A program made the position numbers and the translations under genes. A model generated the notes under the pieces. That model saw only the letters and a list, made by a program, of their open reading frames with translations. It was not told the origin of the DNA and did no database searches. 40,822 bases of DNA from an uncultured Paracoccaceae bacterium (GTDB taxonomy: Bacteria; Pseudomonadota; Alphaproteobacteria; Rhodobacterales; Rhodobacteraceae). Where the stretch lies: the NCBI GenBank assembly GCA_938005545.1, contig CALKXV010000064.1, positions 1 to 40,822 on the forward strand, given 5' to 3'. Of this stretch, positions 34,569-40,822 are shown piece after piece (position 1 is the first letter of the stretch; each line of letters begins with the position of its first letter).

Positions 34569-35462
34569 ATGACACGCACAGCGGACATTCTCTGCATCGG
34601 TTCAGTCCTTTGGGATATCATCGGCCGATCCAGCGCATCAATGCGGGCGGGTTCCGACGTACCCGGACGGATCACGCGCCTGCCCGGCGGCGTCGCCCTG
34701 AACGTGGCAATGACCCTAAAACATTTTGGTATGAACCCAATTCTATTGTCGGCGGTTGGCGAAGACGACGAGGGCCAGGATCTGATCGCTGTCACAAATC
34801 GCATGGGGATCGAAACCGGCTTTATCTATCGTTCGCCCGATTTGCCGACGGATCGTTACATGGCTGTTGAAGGCGCAAATGGGTTGATCGCAGCGATTGC
34901 CGACGCGCATTCGCTTGAATCGGCGGGCGACAAGATACTTGGGGCCCTTATGGACGGACGACTTGGATCGCCCGACGCGCCCTATGCCGGAGCGATTGCG
35001 CTTGATGGCAACCTAACCCATTCCCTTCTGTCCGAGATTGCCGAAAGCCCGTTGTTCGCAAAGGCCAACTTGCGCGTCGCTCCTGCGTCACCCGGGAAAG
35101 CCGAACGTCTTTTGCCTCTGCTCTCCATGCCAAACGCGACGTTCTATGTGAACCTCGAAGAAGCCGGGCTGCTTTGTAAAACCCGGTACGACAATGCACC
35201 CGCCGCCGCAGAAGCGCTGTTGATACGCGGTGCCGCGCGGGTTTTGGTGACTGACGGCGGCAATTCGGCGGCCCATGCAGGCCCGGGCGGAGTTGTCACT
35301 GCTGCACCGCCCCAAGTTCTTGTGACGCGGGTCACTGGCGCGGGCGACACCTTCATGGCTGCACATATCGCGGCCGAAGTTGACGGCGCTGATGCCAAAA
35401 CCGCGTTGTCGGACGCGTTGCGCGCCGCAGCTGACTACGTTTCCGGAGACGTGCCATCATGA
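34569..35462 (+). CDS. psuK: PfkB-family kinase, probable pseudouridine kinase
   Basis: A 297-residue ribokinase-fold sugar kinase. ADILCIGSVLWDIIGRS starts the fold, GGVALNVAMTLKHFGMNPILLSAVGEDDEG is PfkB motif 1, and VTRVTGAGDTFMAAHIA is motif 2 with the catalytic Asp in GAGD. PfkB sequences alone do not fix the substrate; the ATGA overlap with psuG identifies it as the pseudouridine kinase partner that makes pseudouridine 5'-phosphate. A divergent promoter region of about 106 nt lies between it and the DUF2461 gene. Confidence 0.9.
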   Translation: MTRTADILCIGSVLWDIIGRSSASMRAGSDVPGRITRLPGGVALNVAMTLKHFGMNPILLSAVGEDDEGQDLIAVTNRMGIETGFIYRSPDLPTDRYMAVEGANGLIAAIADAHSLESAGDKILGALMDGRLGSPDAPYAGAIALDGNLTHSLLSEIAESPLFAKANLRVAPASPGKAERLLPLLSMPNATFYVNLEEAGLLCKTRYDNAPAAAEALLIRGAARVLVTDGGNSAAHAGPGGVVTAAPPQVLVTRVTGAGDTFMAAHIAAEVDGADAKTALSDALRAAADYVSGDVPS

Positions 35463-36388
35463 CCGTGCCCCTTGATATTCACCCCGAAGTGGTCGAGGCC
35501 TTTGCCACCGCCAAACCCGTCGTTGCCTTGGAATCCACGATCATTTCCCACGGCATGCCGCACCCAATGAACATCGAAACCGCACGCAAAGTCGAAGACA
35601 CCGTGCGCGAGACGGGCGCAATACCCGCCACCATCGCCGTATTGAAAGGGCGCGCCACCATTGGTTTGTCAGACGCAAACTTGGCCCGCCTGGGTGATCC
35701 CGACGCGCAGATCCAAAAACTGTCGCGCACCAATCTTGCAGCTTGTCTTGCAGACCAAGCCGATGGTGCCACCACGGTCGCAGCCACGATGATCCTTGCG
35801 CATCTTGCAGGCATCAGAGTTTTTGCAACCGGCGGCATCGGCGGCGTTCATCGGGGCGCCGAACAAAGCTTCGACATTTCAGCCGACCTTCGCGAATTGT
35901 CTCAAACACCTGTATGCGTCGTCTGCGCCGGTGCCAAAGCCATCCTCGACATTCCGAAAACACTGGAGGTGCTTGAAACACTCGGCGTGCCAGTCGTGAC
36001 CTTTGGCCAAACTGACTTCCCGGCCTTCTGGTCACAAAAATCGACAGAACGCTCACCGGCGACAGCCAATACAACCCAACAGATTGCCCAATCGATCCAC
36101 ATGTGCGCACGCCTTGGCTTGACCGGCGGGCACCTGATCGCAAACCCTATTCCACCCGAAGACGAAATCCCCGGCCACGTGATGACGCCCATCATCGCCC
36201 AGGCCATCAAAGACGCGGAATCAGACCCCGGCTTAGAAGGCCCGGCCGTGACCCCGTTTTTGTTGCAACGCATTTTCGAACTGACTGAAGGCAGGTCGCT
36301 CACATCAAACATCAGTCTGGTGCTGAACAATGCGCGTTTGGCCGCCAAAATCGCAAAGGATTTGATCGATCTCGACGGAAAAGGATGA
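35459..36388 (+). CDS. psuG: Pseudouridine-5'-phosphate glycosidase
   Basis: 309 residues. It splits pseudouridine 5'-phosphate into uracil and ribose 5-phosphate. The family is highly conserved and easily recognised: PVVALESTIISHGMPHPMNIETA, IPATIAVLKGRATIGLSD, the Mn2+/catalytic region FATGGIGGVHRGAEQSFDISADL, VVCAGAKAILDIPKTLEVLETLGVPVV, and LTGGHLIANPIPPEDEIP. The length is normal. It is coupled to psuK by a 4-bp overlap and completes salvage of pseudouridine from RNA turnover. Confidence 0.97.
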   Translation: MTVPLDIHPEVVEAFATAKPVVALESTIISHGMPHPMNIETARKVEDTVRETGAIPATIAVLKGRATIGLSDANLARLGDPDAQIQKLSRTNLAACLADQADGATTVAATMILAHLAGIRVFATGGIGGVHRGAEQSFDISADLRELSQTPVCVVCAGAKAILDIPKTLEVLETLGVPVVTFGQTDFPAFWSQKSTERSPATANTTQQIAQSIHMCARLGLTGGHLIANPIPPEDEIPGHVMTPIIAQAIKDAESDPGLEGPAVTPFLLQRIFELTEGRSLTSNISLVLNNARLAAKIAKDLIDLDGKG

Positions 36389-36456
36389 TTTCTCGACCAA
36401 CCGTTGTTACGAGGGGTGGAAATGCCTAAGTTGTGCGCATCAAAGAGTAGAGTTTT

Positions 36457-37179
36457 ATGAAGCAAGGTTTTGAAGACGAACCGATAAAAAAGCGCAGAGG
36501 CGGCGCTTTTACGTGGCTCCGTCGGTCGTTCCTGACCGGCCTTGTTGTGATTGCGCCTATTGGCCTGACGCTTTGGCTGATTTGGACTGTTGCGGGATGG
36601 GTCGACAGTTGGGTTTTGCCCTTTGTTCCCATTTGGTTGCGCCCCGATCAATACGTCGGCCTGAACATTCGCGGTATCGGCGTCTTTGCCTTTTTGATCT
36701 TCACCGTTCTGATCGGGTGGATGGCCAAGGGCATCATCGGAAAATCGCTGATCAGTTGGTCAGAAAGCCTTGTGCAAAACCTGCCCGTGGTCCGCTCGGT
36801 TTACAAAGGTCTGAAGCAAATCGCCGAAACGGTCTTTGCTCAGTCTGAAACTTCGTTCGACAAGGCCTGTCTGGTTCAATATCCGCGCGAAGGGCTATGG
36901 GCGATCGCCTTTATCTCGACGGCTGCAAAAGGCGAAATCGACGACAAAATTGAACATCATGCCGGAAAAACAGCGATATTTTTGCCCACGACGCCAAACC
37001 CGACATCTGGATTTCTTCTTTTTGTGCCGAAAAGCGATCTGATCGAATTGGACATGTCCGTTGAGGACGCGGCGAAACTGGTCATTTCCGCTGGGCTTGT
37101 TTACCCGGACGGCGCCGAAATCCTGCCGACACCAATTGGCGAAGTTCGTCCGCCCGCGACGCGTTCCGGTGGTTCCTAG
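36457..37179 (+). CDS. DUF502-family membrane protein
   Basis: 240 residues. Two membrane segments (about 22-48: FLTGLVVIAPIGLTLWLIWTVAG; 71-90: IRGIGVFAFLIFTVLIGWMAKG) are followed by VVRSVYKGLKQIAETVF, a hallmark of DUF502, and a C-terminal domain with AIFLPTTPNPTSGFLLFVPKSDLIELDMSVEDAAKLVISAG. Function is unknown in bacteria; the plant relative COV1 affects vascular patterning, with no obvious bearing here. A weak leader precedes the ATG. Confidence 0.92.
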   Translation: MKQGFEDEPIKKRRGGAFTWLRRSFLTGLVVIAPIGLTLWLIWTVAGWVDSWVLPFVPIWLRPDQYVGLNIRGIGVFAFLIFTVLIGWMAKGIIGKSLISWSESLVQNLPVVRSVYKGLKQIAETVFAQSETSFDKACLVQYPREGLWAIAFISTAAKGEIDDKIEHHAGKTAIFLPTTPNPTSGFLLFVPKSDLIELDMSVEDAAKLVISAGLVYPDGAEILPTPIGEVRPPATRSGGS

Positions 37180-37235
37180 TTAAAAGTAACGAATTCTTAA
37201 GAAAATCCGACGATCTGCGAGAGCGAAATACTTGT

Positions 37236-37263
37236 TTGCGTTACAGGCGTGCCGCACTAGAAT
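37236..37263 (+). promoter_or_regulatory. Candidate promoter of the small Gly-rich gene
   Basis: TTGCGT (37236-37241), a 16-nt spacer and TAGAAT (37258-37263), 30 nt before the ATG. Confidence 0.45.
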
Positions 37264-37293
37264 GTCGTCGCAATTTGAAAAGGTTATAAGGTC

Positions 37294-37527
37294 ATGAACT
37301 TCAAGAAAACAGCTGCTGCGGCTGTGCTGGGCCTCGCACTTGCATCGAATTCCGCCCAATCAGGTAATCTGGTCGAACCTCTGCTGTCTCCGGAAGTGAT
37401 CGAGGCGGAATCGACGAATTCGAGCGGTTTTGTCATTCCCCTGATTATTCTCGCACTTCTGATCGCGGTCATCGGAAGCAGCGGCGGTAGCGGTGGTGGA
37501 GCCGGCGGCGGAGGCGGTCTTTCCTAA
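37294..37527 (+). CDS. Small exported protein with a membrane segment and Gly-rich tail
   Basis: 77 residues: a signal peptide (MNFKKTAAAAVLGLALASNSAQS), a short acidic linker (GNLVEPLLSPEVIEAEST), a hydrophobic segment (FVIPLIILALLIAVIG) and a Ser/Gly tail ending SGGSGGGAGGGGGLS. AAGGTTATAAGG precedes the ATG. It resembles small GLVEP...VIEAE...PLLLLAII proteins found in Rhodobacteraceae, which I recognise by pattern only. Its own promoter and strong terminator mark it as a single-gene unit. Function unknown. Confidence 0.75.
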   Translation: MNFKKTAAAAVLGLALASNSAQSGNLVEPLLSPEVIEAESTNSSGFVIPLIILALLIAVIGSSGGSGGGAGGGGGLS

Positions 37528-37539
37528 AACTCAACTTTG

Positions 37540-37574
37540 TTCGGCGGCCAAGGATGGCCGCCGAATTTCTTTGC
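37540..37574 (+). terminator. Rho-independent terminator after the Gly-rich gene
   Basis: TTCGGCGGCCA (37540-37550), loop AGGA, TGGCCGCCGAA (37555-37565), then TTTCTTT. The 11-bp stem is perfect; it may also end transcription from hbdH on the other strand. Confidence 0.85.
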
Positions 37575-37602
37575 GCCGTTGATCATTCGAGATCGTCCCT
37601 GC

Positions 37603-38376
37603 TCAAAGAGCGGTCCAGCCACCGTCCATGCTGAGAGCTGTTCCCGTAATCTGGGTCGCGGACTCTGAACATAAAAAGACAGCCAAACCACCCAATTGCT
37701 CAACCGTCGCGAATTCTTTGGACGGTTGGCGCGCCAGCAGGATTTGTTCAACGGCCTCTTCTTCCGTCAGGTTATATTCCTTTGCCGTGTCAGGGATTTG
37801 AGCTTCGACCAATGGTGTCAAAACATAACCCGGACAGATCGTGTTGGCCGTGATCGGTTCGCGCGCAGTTTCCAAAGCAACCACTTTGGTCATCCCAACG
37901 ACGCCGTGCTTGGCCGCAACATAGGCCGATTTGTATGGCGACGCCGTCAACCCATGCGCCGATGCAATGTTGATCACGCGTCCCCAACCCGCCGTCCGCA
38001 TCATCGGAAGCGCAACAGCAGTGGTGTGAAAAGCCGAGGTCATATTGATCGCTATAATGGCATCCCACTTTTCGCTGGGGAAACTCTCAATCGGGTCAAC
38101 GTTCTGAATACCCGCGTTGTTCACCAGAATGTCGCAAGCTCCGGATTTTTCGATCAACGCGCGACACTCATCGCCTTTTGACATATCCGCTTGAATGTAA
38201 CGGGCAGATACGCCGGTTTCCTTGGCAATCTCGGCGGCAATCGCGTGATCTTCATCGCGATCTGTGAACGAATTCAGTACAACGTCCGCGCCAGCGCGGG
38301 CAAACTCCCAAGCAATTCCAAGCCCGATACCTGAGTTTGACCCAGTAACAACAGCGGTTTTTCCATTTAAAGTCAT
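37603..38376 (-). CDS. hbdH: 3-hydroxybutyrate dehydrogenase (SDR family)
   Basis: A 257-residue NAD-dependent short-chain dehydrogenase. The cofactor motif is TGSNSGIGLGIA (Gly-rich), NNAGIQ follows, and the catalytic Ser-Tyr-Lys appears as NIASAHGLTASPYKSAYVAAKHG. VDPIESFPSEKWDAIIAINM and the C-terminal ITGTALSMDGGWTAL are typical of BdhA, which oxidises (R)-3-hydroxybutyrate from polyhydroxybutyrate breakdown to acetoacetate. The ATG at 38376 has AAGGAGG 8 nt upstream; the frame is open further to 38439. It stands alone. Confidence 0.92.
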   Translation of the reverse strand: MTLNGKTAVVTGSNSGIGLGIAWEFARAGADVVLNSFTDRDEDHAIAAEIAKETGVSARYIQADMSKGDECRALIEKSGACDILVNNAGIQNVDPIESFPSEKWDAIIAINMTSAFHTTAVALPMMRTAGWGRVINIASAHGLTASPYKSAYVAAKHGVVGMTKVVALETAREPITANTICPGYVLTPLVEAQIPDTAKEYNLTEEEAVEQILLARQPSKEFATVEQLGGLAVFLCSESATQITGTALSMDGGWTAL

Positions 38377-38499
38377 GCGTGGCCTCCTTCGCAACTGCGG
38401 CAAATTTCTGCGCTTGCACAATACCCGCTTTGGCAACACGTACCAGTAACTATGTTCTGAAGTATTCTATCTGACGGCGTGTGATCCAAGAAATATTGC

Positions 38500-39771
38500 A
38501 TGAATTCAAGTTCAGTTAAGAGACCGCTGCTAGAACTTGGAACGAAACATGAACCTGGACCCATGAAAACACTTGGTAGCGAACGAAAATTAACTCCGGG
38601 GGAAACTCTTTATCGGGAGGGTGACGCGAATGATACGGCCTATGTCATCGCTGATGGCGAAATTATTCTCCACCGGAAAATTGACGGAAGGCGGGTCGAT
38701 CTCGAAATTCGCCCGACCGGCTCTGTTGTCGGCGAGTTATCAATTTTGACCTGCGAACCTCGGGCCGTTTCAGCCGAAGCCCGCACACATTGCACCGTAT
38801 TCGAGATTCCGGCCCAATTGATCTATTCGCGTTTCGAAGCGCTTGATCCGATTTTACGCGCCTGTGTCGAAACGTCGATAAACTTTGCGGGAACGCTTAA
38901 CCAGAAAACCAAATCCGGCAGCGATGAAACCCGACATGCCCCAACCACATTGCGTGATGCGGATGAGTTACTCCAGCTTCTCAGACTCGAAAACGACATT
39001 TCAAAAGGCCTGACCCAAGGCGAGTTTTCGATGGTATATCAACCCATTGTGCGCTTGAAGGACGAGCGTATCATGGGGTTAGAGGCTTTGATGCGTTGGC
39101 AGCACCCGGAACATGGGTTTGTCCCACCAGACAAATTCATCCGCGTTGCCGAAGAGCTTGAGACAATCACGCAACTGACCCATTTCGCGTTGTCCGAAGC
39201 ATGTGCCGCACTAACCCGTTTCAACGCCGGTGTGCCAGCAGAAGACGATCTCTATGTCTCAGTGAACGTATCGGGGTTCGATGTGGGGCAGGACGGTTTT
39301 CTTGATTTTCTTGAACATGTCTTGGATCAAAACAATCTGGAACGACGACACTTAAGGTTAGAATTGACGGAAACGGCGCTGGTTCCAGCTTCAAAAACCG
39401 CTGAAGCCAACTTGAGAAAGCTACACTCGTGCGGCTTCAACATCTCGGTCGATGATTTTGGAACCGGCTATTCCAATCTGGGATACCTAAAAAGCCTTCC
39501 AGTAACCGCCCTAAAGATCGACCGTGCCTTTGCGGGCGACGCTGACGAAAACGACGTATCGAAAAGCATCGTTCGGATGCTTGTAACGCTTGGCCTTGAG
39601 TTGAATGTGGACATTATTGCCGAAGGTTTGGAGACGCAAAGCTGCGTCGAAACCTTACGTGATTTGGGCTGTCGCTTGGCGCAAGGATATCATTTTTTCA
39701 AACCCATGCCCGCAAGCGCTGTCGAAGATCTTCTGGCCCAAGGTCACGCAAGACAATCAATCGTCGCTTGA
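38500..39771 (+). CDS. Cyclic-nucleotide-binding plus EAL-domain c-di-GMP phosphodiesterase
   Basis: 423 residues. Residues about 25-125 form a CRP-type cNMP-binding domain with the phosphate-binding cassette GELSILTCEPRAVSAEA (78-94). Residues about 160-415 form an EAL domain. The full catalytic set of active EAL enzymes is present: E195 (EAL), N256, E288, D318 and D319 (DDFGTGYS), K339, E375 (EGLET) and Q395 (QGYHFFKP); these match the spacing in RocR. The protein should degrade c-di-GMP, probably gated by a cyclic nucleotide. No GGDEF domain or membrane segment is present, so it is cytoplasmic. An alternative start at MKTLGSERK (Met22) is possible. A terminator separates it from convergent rpmE. 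Confidence 0.92.
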   Translation: MNSSSVKRPLLELGTKHEPGPMKTLGSERKLTPGETLYREGDANDTAYVIADGEIILHRKIDGRRVDLEIRPTGSVVGELSILTCEPRAVSAEARTHCTVFEIPAQLIYSRFEALDPILRACVETSINFAGTLNQKTKSGSDETRHAPTTLRDADELLQLLRLENDISKGLTQGEFSMVYQPIVRLKDERIMGLEALMRWQHPEHGFVPPDKFIRVAEELETITQLTHFALSEACAALTRFNAGVPAEDDLYVSVNVSGFDVGQDGFLDFLEHVLDQNNLERRHLRLELTETALVPASKTAEANLRKLHSCGFNISVDDFGTGYSNLGYLKSLPVTALKIDRAFAGDADENDVSKSIVRMLVTLGLELNVDIIAEGLETQSCVETLRDLGCRLAQGYHFFKPMPASAVEDLLAQGHARQSIVA

Positions 39772-39774
39772 ACG

Positions 39775-39804
39775 AAAAACGCCGCCCCAGTGGGACGGCG
39801 CTTT
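39775..39804. terminator. Bidirectional intrinsic terminator between the EAL gene and rpmE
   Basis: CGCCGCCCC (39780-39788) and GGGACGGCG (39792-39800) with an AGT loop and one mismatch. TTTTTCG follows on the minus strand, and CTTTG on the plus strand. Confidence 0.75.
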
Positions 39805-39824
39805 GAAATTCCAAGATCGAAAGC

Positions 39825-40046
39825 TTAGAAGCCCAGACCTTCGTACTTCTTTTTGAACTTCGAAACACGACCGCCAGTATCCATAAGGCGCGTGCCGCCC
39901 CCGGTCCAAGCCGGGTGAACCGAAGGATCGATATCGAGCGCAAGCTGATCGCCTTCTGCACCCCAAGTCGAGCGCATCTGAACAACGTCGCCGTTCGTCA
40001 TCTTCACGTTGATCACGTGGTATTCTGGATGAGTATCTTTTTTCAT
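39825..40046 (-). CDS. rpmE: 50S ribosomal protein L31 (zinc-free type)
   Basis: 73 residues. [29 protein letters not shown], then HPAWTGGG and [12 protein letters not shown], identify L31. No cysteine is present, so this is the C-minus, zinc-independent form. It starts 11 nt after rplS in the same transcript. Confidence 0.97.
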   Translation of the reverse strand: MKKDTHPEYHVINVKMTNGDVVQMRSTWGAEGDQLALDIDPSVHPAWTGGGTRLMDTGGRVSKFKKKYEGLGF

Positions 40047-40057
40047 AACAACCCTCC

Positions 40058-40435
40058 TCAGGCCTGAGCCTTGGGCTTGTAAGTGGTGTCTTCTGCGATT
40101 CGGGCCGATTTGCCGCGACGTGCCCGCAGATAATACAGCTTGGCGCGACGTACACGACCACGGCGCACAACGGCGATGCTATCAATATTCGTCGAATGCA
40201 GCGGGAACACACGTTCCACACCTTCACCGAAAGAAATCTTGCGAACGGTAAACGAACCGGCGATGCCTTCGCCGTTTTTACGTGAAATGCAGACACCTTC
40301 ATAGTTCTGCACGCGCGTCCGCGTACCCTCTGTCACCTTATAACCAACGCGGATGGTGTCACCCGCCTTGAAATCCGGAATATCATTGCCAAGCGCAGTG
40401 ACCTGCTCGGCTTCCAGTTCTGCGATCAGATCCAT
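40058..40435 (-). CDS. rplS: 50S ribosomal protein L19
   Basis: 125 residues. It lies at the subunit interface. [93 protein letters not shown] is standard L19 throughout. The ATG at 40435 has AGGAG 8 nt upstream; the frame is open to 40471. It is normally the partner of trmD; here trmD is not adjacent within the window. Confidence 0.97.
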   Translation of the reverse strand: MDLIAELEAEQVTALGNDIPDFKAGDTIRVGYKVTEGTRTRVQNYEGVCISRKNGEGIAGSFTVRKISFGEGVERVFPLHSTNIDSIAVVRRGRVRRAKLYYLRARRGKSARIAEDTTYKPKAQA

Positions 40436-40509
40436 CTGACCAACTCCTATGCTGCCTCGGGTATGTCCCAAGAGATATTTCGGACCTCAGAGCTCTGGAA
40501 TTTTACCGG

Positions 40510-40533
40510 GTCGGTCGAACCGCCCACCAGAGG
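40510..40533 (-). promoter_or_regulatory. Leader hairpin upstream of rplS
   Basis: On the minus strand GGGCGG-TTCGA-CCGACCC folds into a 6-bp stem with one bulged A and a TTCGA loop, about 75-95 nt before the rplS ATG. CAGAGCTCTG (palindrome, near 40490) follows. These could belong to an autoregulatory leader for rplS-rpmE. Inference only. Confidence 0.3.
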
Positions 40534-40578
40534 ATTCAGGTCATCATTGCTTTATGTCCGCTGAAGCGAACTTCGGCC

Positions 40579-40606
40579 GTATAAGTGGTGACAGGTCGCG
40601 AAGCAA
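40579..40606 (-). promoter_or_regulatory. Candidate rplS-rpmE promoter
   Basis: Minus-strand TTGCTT (40606-40601), a 16-nt spacer and TTATAC (40584-40579); this implies a leader of about 135 nt before the rplS ATG. Confidence 0.45.
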
Positions 40607-40679
40607 GTCAATTGTAGTTTGAAACCACGACAGTTCGTTTATAGCGCAACTATGCCTGCTTCAATCTGACGACACGTCC

Positions 40680-40822
40680 TGTGAGCTACTCCCCAATCCT
40701 TGGACAGGATCTGGCGTGATTTAAGCTACTCTTTGCACCTGCTGATCGGGGTTGGTTGTTTCGTTTCGCTGCCAATAGATCACAGCGGGTGGTTTGCCGC
40801 CAAGGGCGGAATGAGGGCGCTT
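40680..40822 (-). mobile_element. 3' end of an IS3-family insertion sequence (continues beyond the window)
   Basis: The end at about 40680 (TGTGAGCTACTCCCCAATCC) has the TG start and sequence style of IS3-group terminal repeats, and encloses the end of a transposase gene. The other terminus lies outside the window. Confidence 0.7.
40721..40822 (-). CDS. IS3-family transposase OrfB, C-terminal end (partial)
   Basis: The last 33 codons read KRPHSALGGKPPAVIYWQR, then NETTNPDQQVQRVA and TAA. RPHSALGGxxPxxxY is the conserved end of IS3-type integrase-like transposases. The 5' part lies beyond the window end. Confidence 0.85.
   Translation of the reverse strand, partial: KRPHSALGGKPPAVIYWQRNETTNPDQQVQRVA

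Noticed and set aside
34463..34804. Long N-terminal extension of the DUF2461 protein
   Set aside because: It overlaps psuK on the opposite strand; the family N-terminus and the ribosome-binding site support the ATG at 34462.
40495..40535. tRNA-like 3' end (GGTTCGA...CCA on the minus strand)
   Set aside because: The T-arm stem does not pair as in a tRNA, and there is no anticodon or D arm upstream; it is better read as a leader hairpin.

Overview
The window looks like chromosomal DNA of a Rhodobacteraceae member (Roseobacter-type alphaproteobacterium). The evidence is the gene families present: a TTT (TctABC) carboxylate transporter, a complete branched-chain amino-acid ABC operon with MobA-like and PfkB/PsuG neighbours, an S16 protein with a long Ala/Glu tail, a zinc-free L31, and groESL under a CIRCE element. 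Genes are tightly packed, and many neighbours share 4-bp ATGA/GTGA stop-start overlaps. No tRNA, rRNA or CRISPR array was seen.

Region 1 (1-8.5 kb) is accessory and catabolic. It starts with an ankyrin-repeat protein carrying a kelch-like C-terminus. A divergent cluster follows: a mandelate racemase/muconate lactonizing-type enolase and a TctA-TctB-TctC uptake system on the minus strand, facing a TrmB-like regulator and a 3-carboxymuconate cycloisomerase-like lyase on the plus strand. A clean 10-bp inverted repeat lies between them. The binding-protein gene tctC carries an in-frame TAA exactly at the signal-peptide junction. Region 2 (8.9-11 kb) has an OhrR-like MarR regulator, a secreted alpha/beta hydrolase and a single-cysteine CMD/AhpD-like protein, with TGGTGCA motifs at both flanks of the regulator gene. 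Region 3 (11-15.4 kb) is a LysR regulator followed by a CaiB-type CoA-transferase, a GST, a GFA-family protein and a nitrilase. 15.4-16.9 kb is gene-poor and decayed; it includes the N-terminal stub of an ABC exporter.

Region 4 (16.9-27 kb) is core: groEL/groES, two small membrane proteins, a TraB/GumN-like protein, a DMT permease, ffh, three tandem GNAT acetyltransferases, a chorismate mutase, rpsP, a 53-residue membrane protein and rimM. A candidate small RNA with its own promoter and terminator sits just upstream of ffh, and an unusual tandem duplication lies at the chorismate mutase start. trmD, which normally follows rimM, is missing here.

Region 5 (27-33.8 kb) is the liv operon (livK-livG-x-livF-y-livH-livM-mobA-like), with two unrecognised small exported proteins (x and y) between the transporter subunits. 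Region 6 (33.8-40.8 kb) contains a DUF2461 protein, psuK-psuG for pseudouridine breakdown, a DUF502 membrane protein, a Gly-rich exported peptide, 3-hydroxybutyrate dehydrogenase, a cNMP-binding/EAL phosphodiesterase, and rpmE-rplS in inverted orientation. The window ends in the 3' end of an IS3-family transposase. The displaced, inverted rplS-rpmE pair beside an IS element suggests a rearrangement that split the rimM-trmD-rplS locus.
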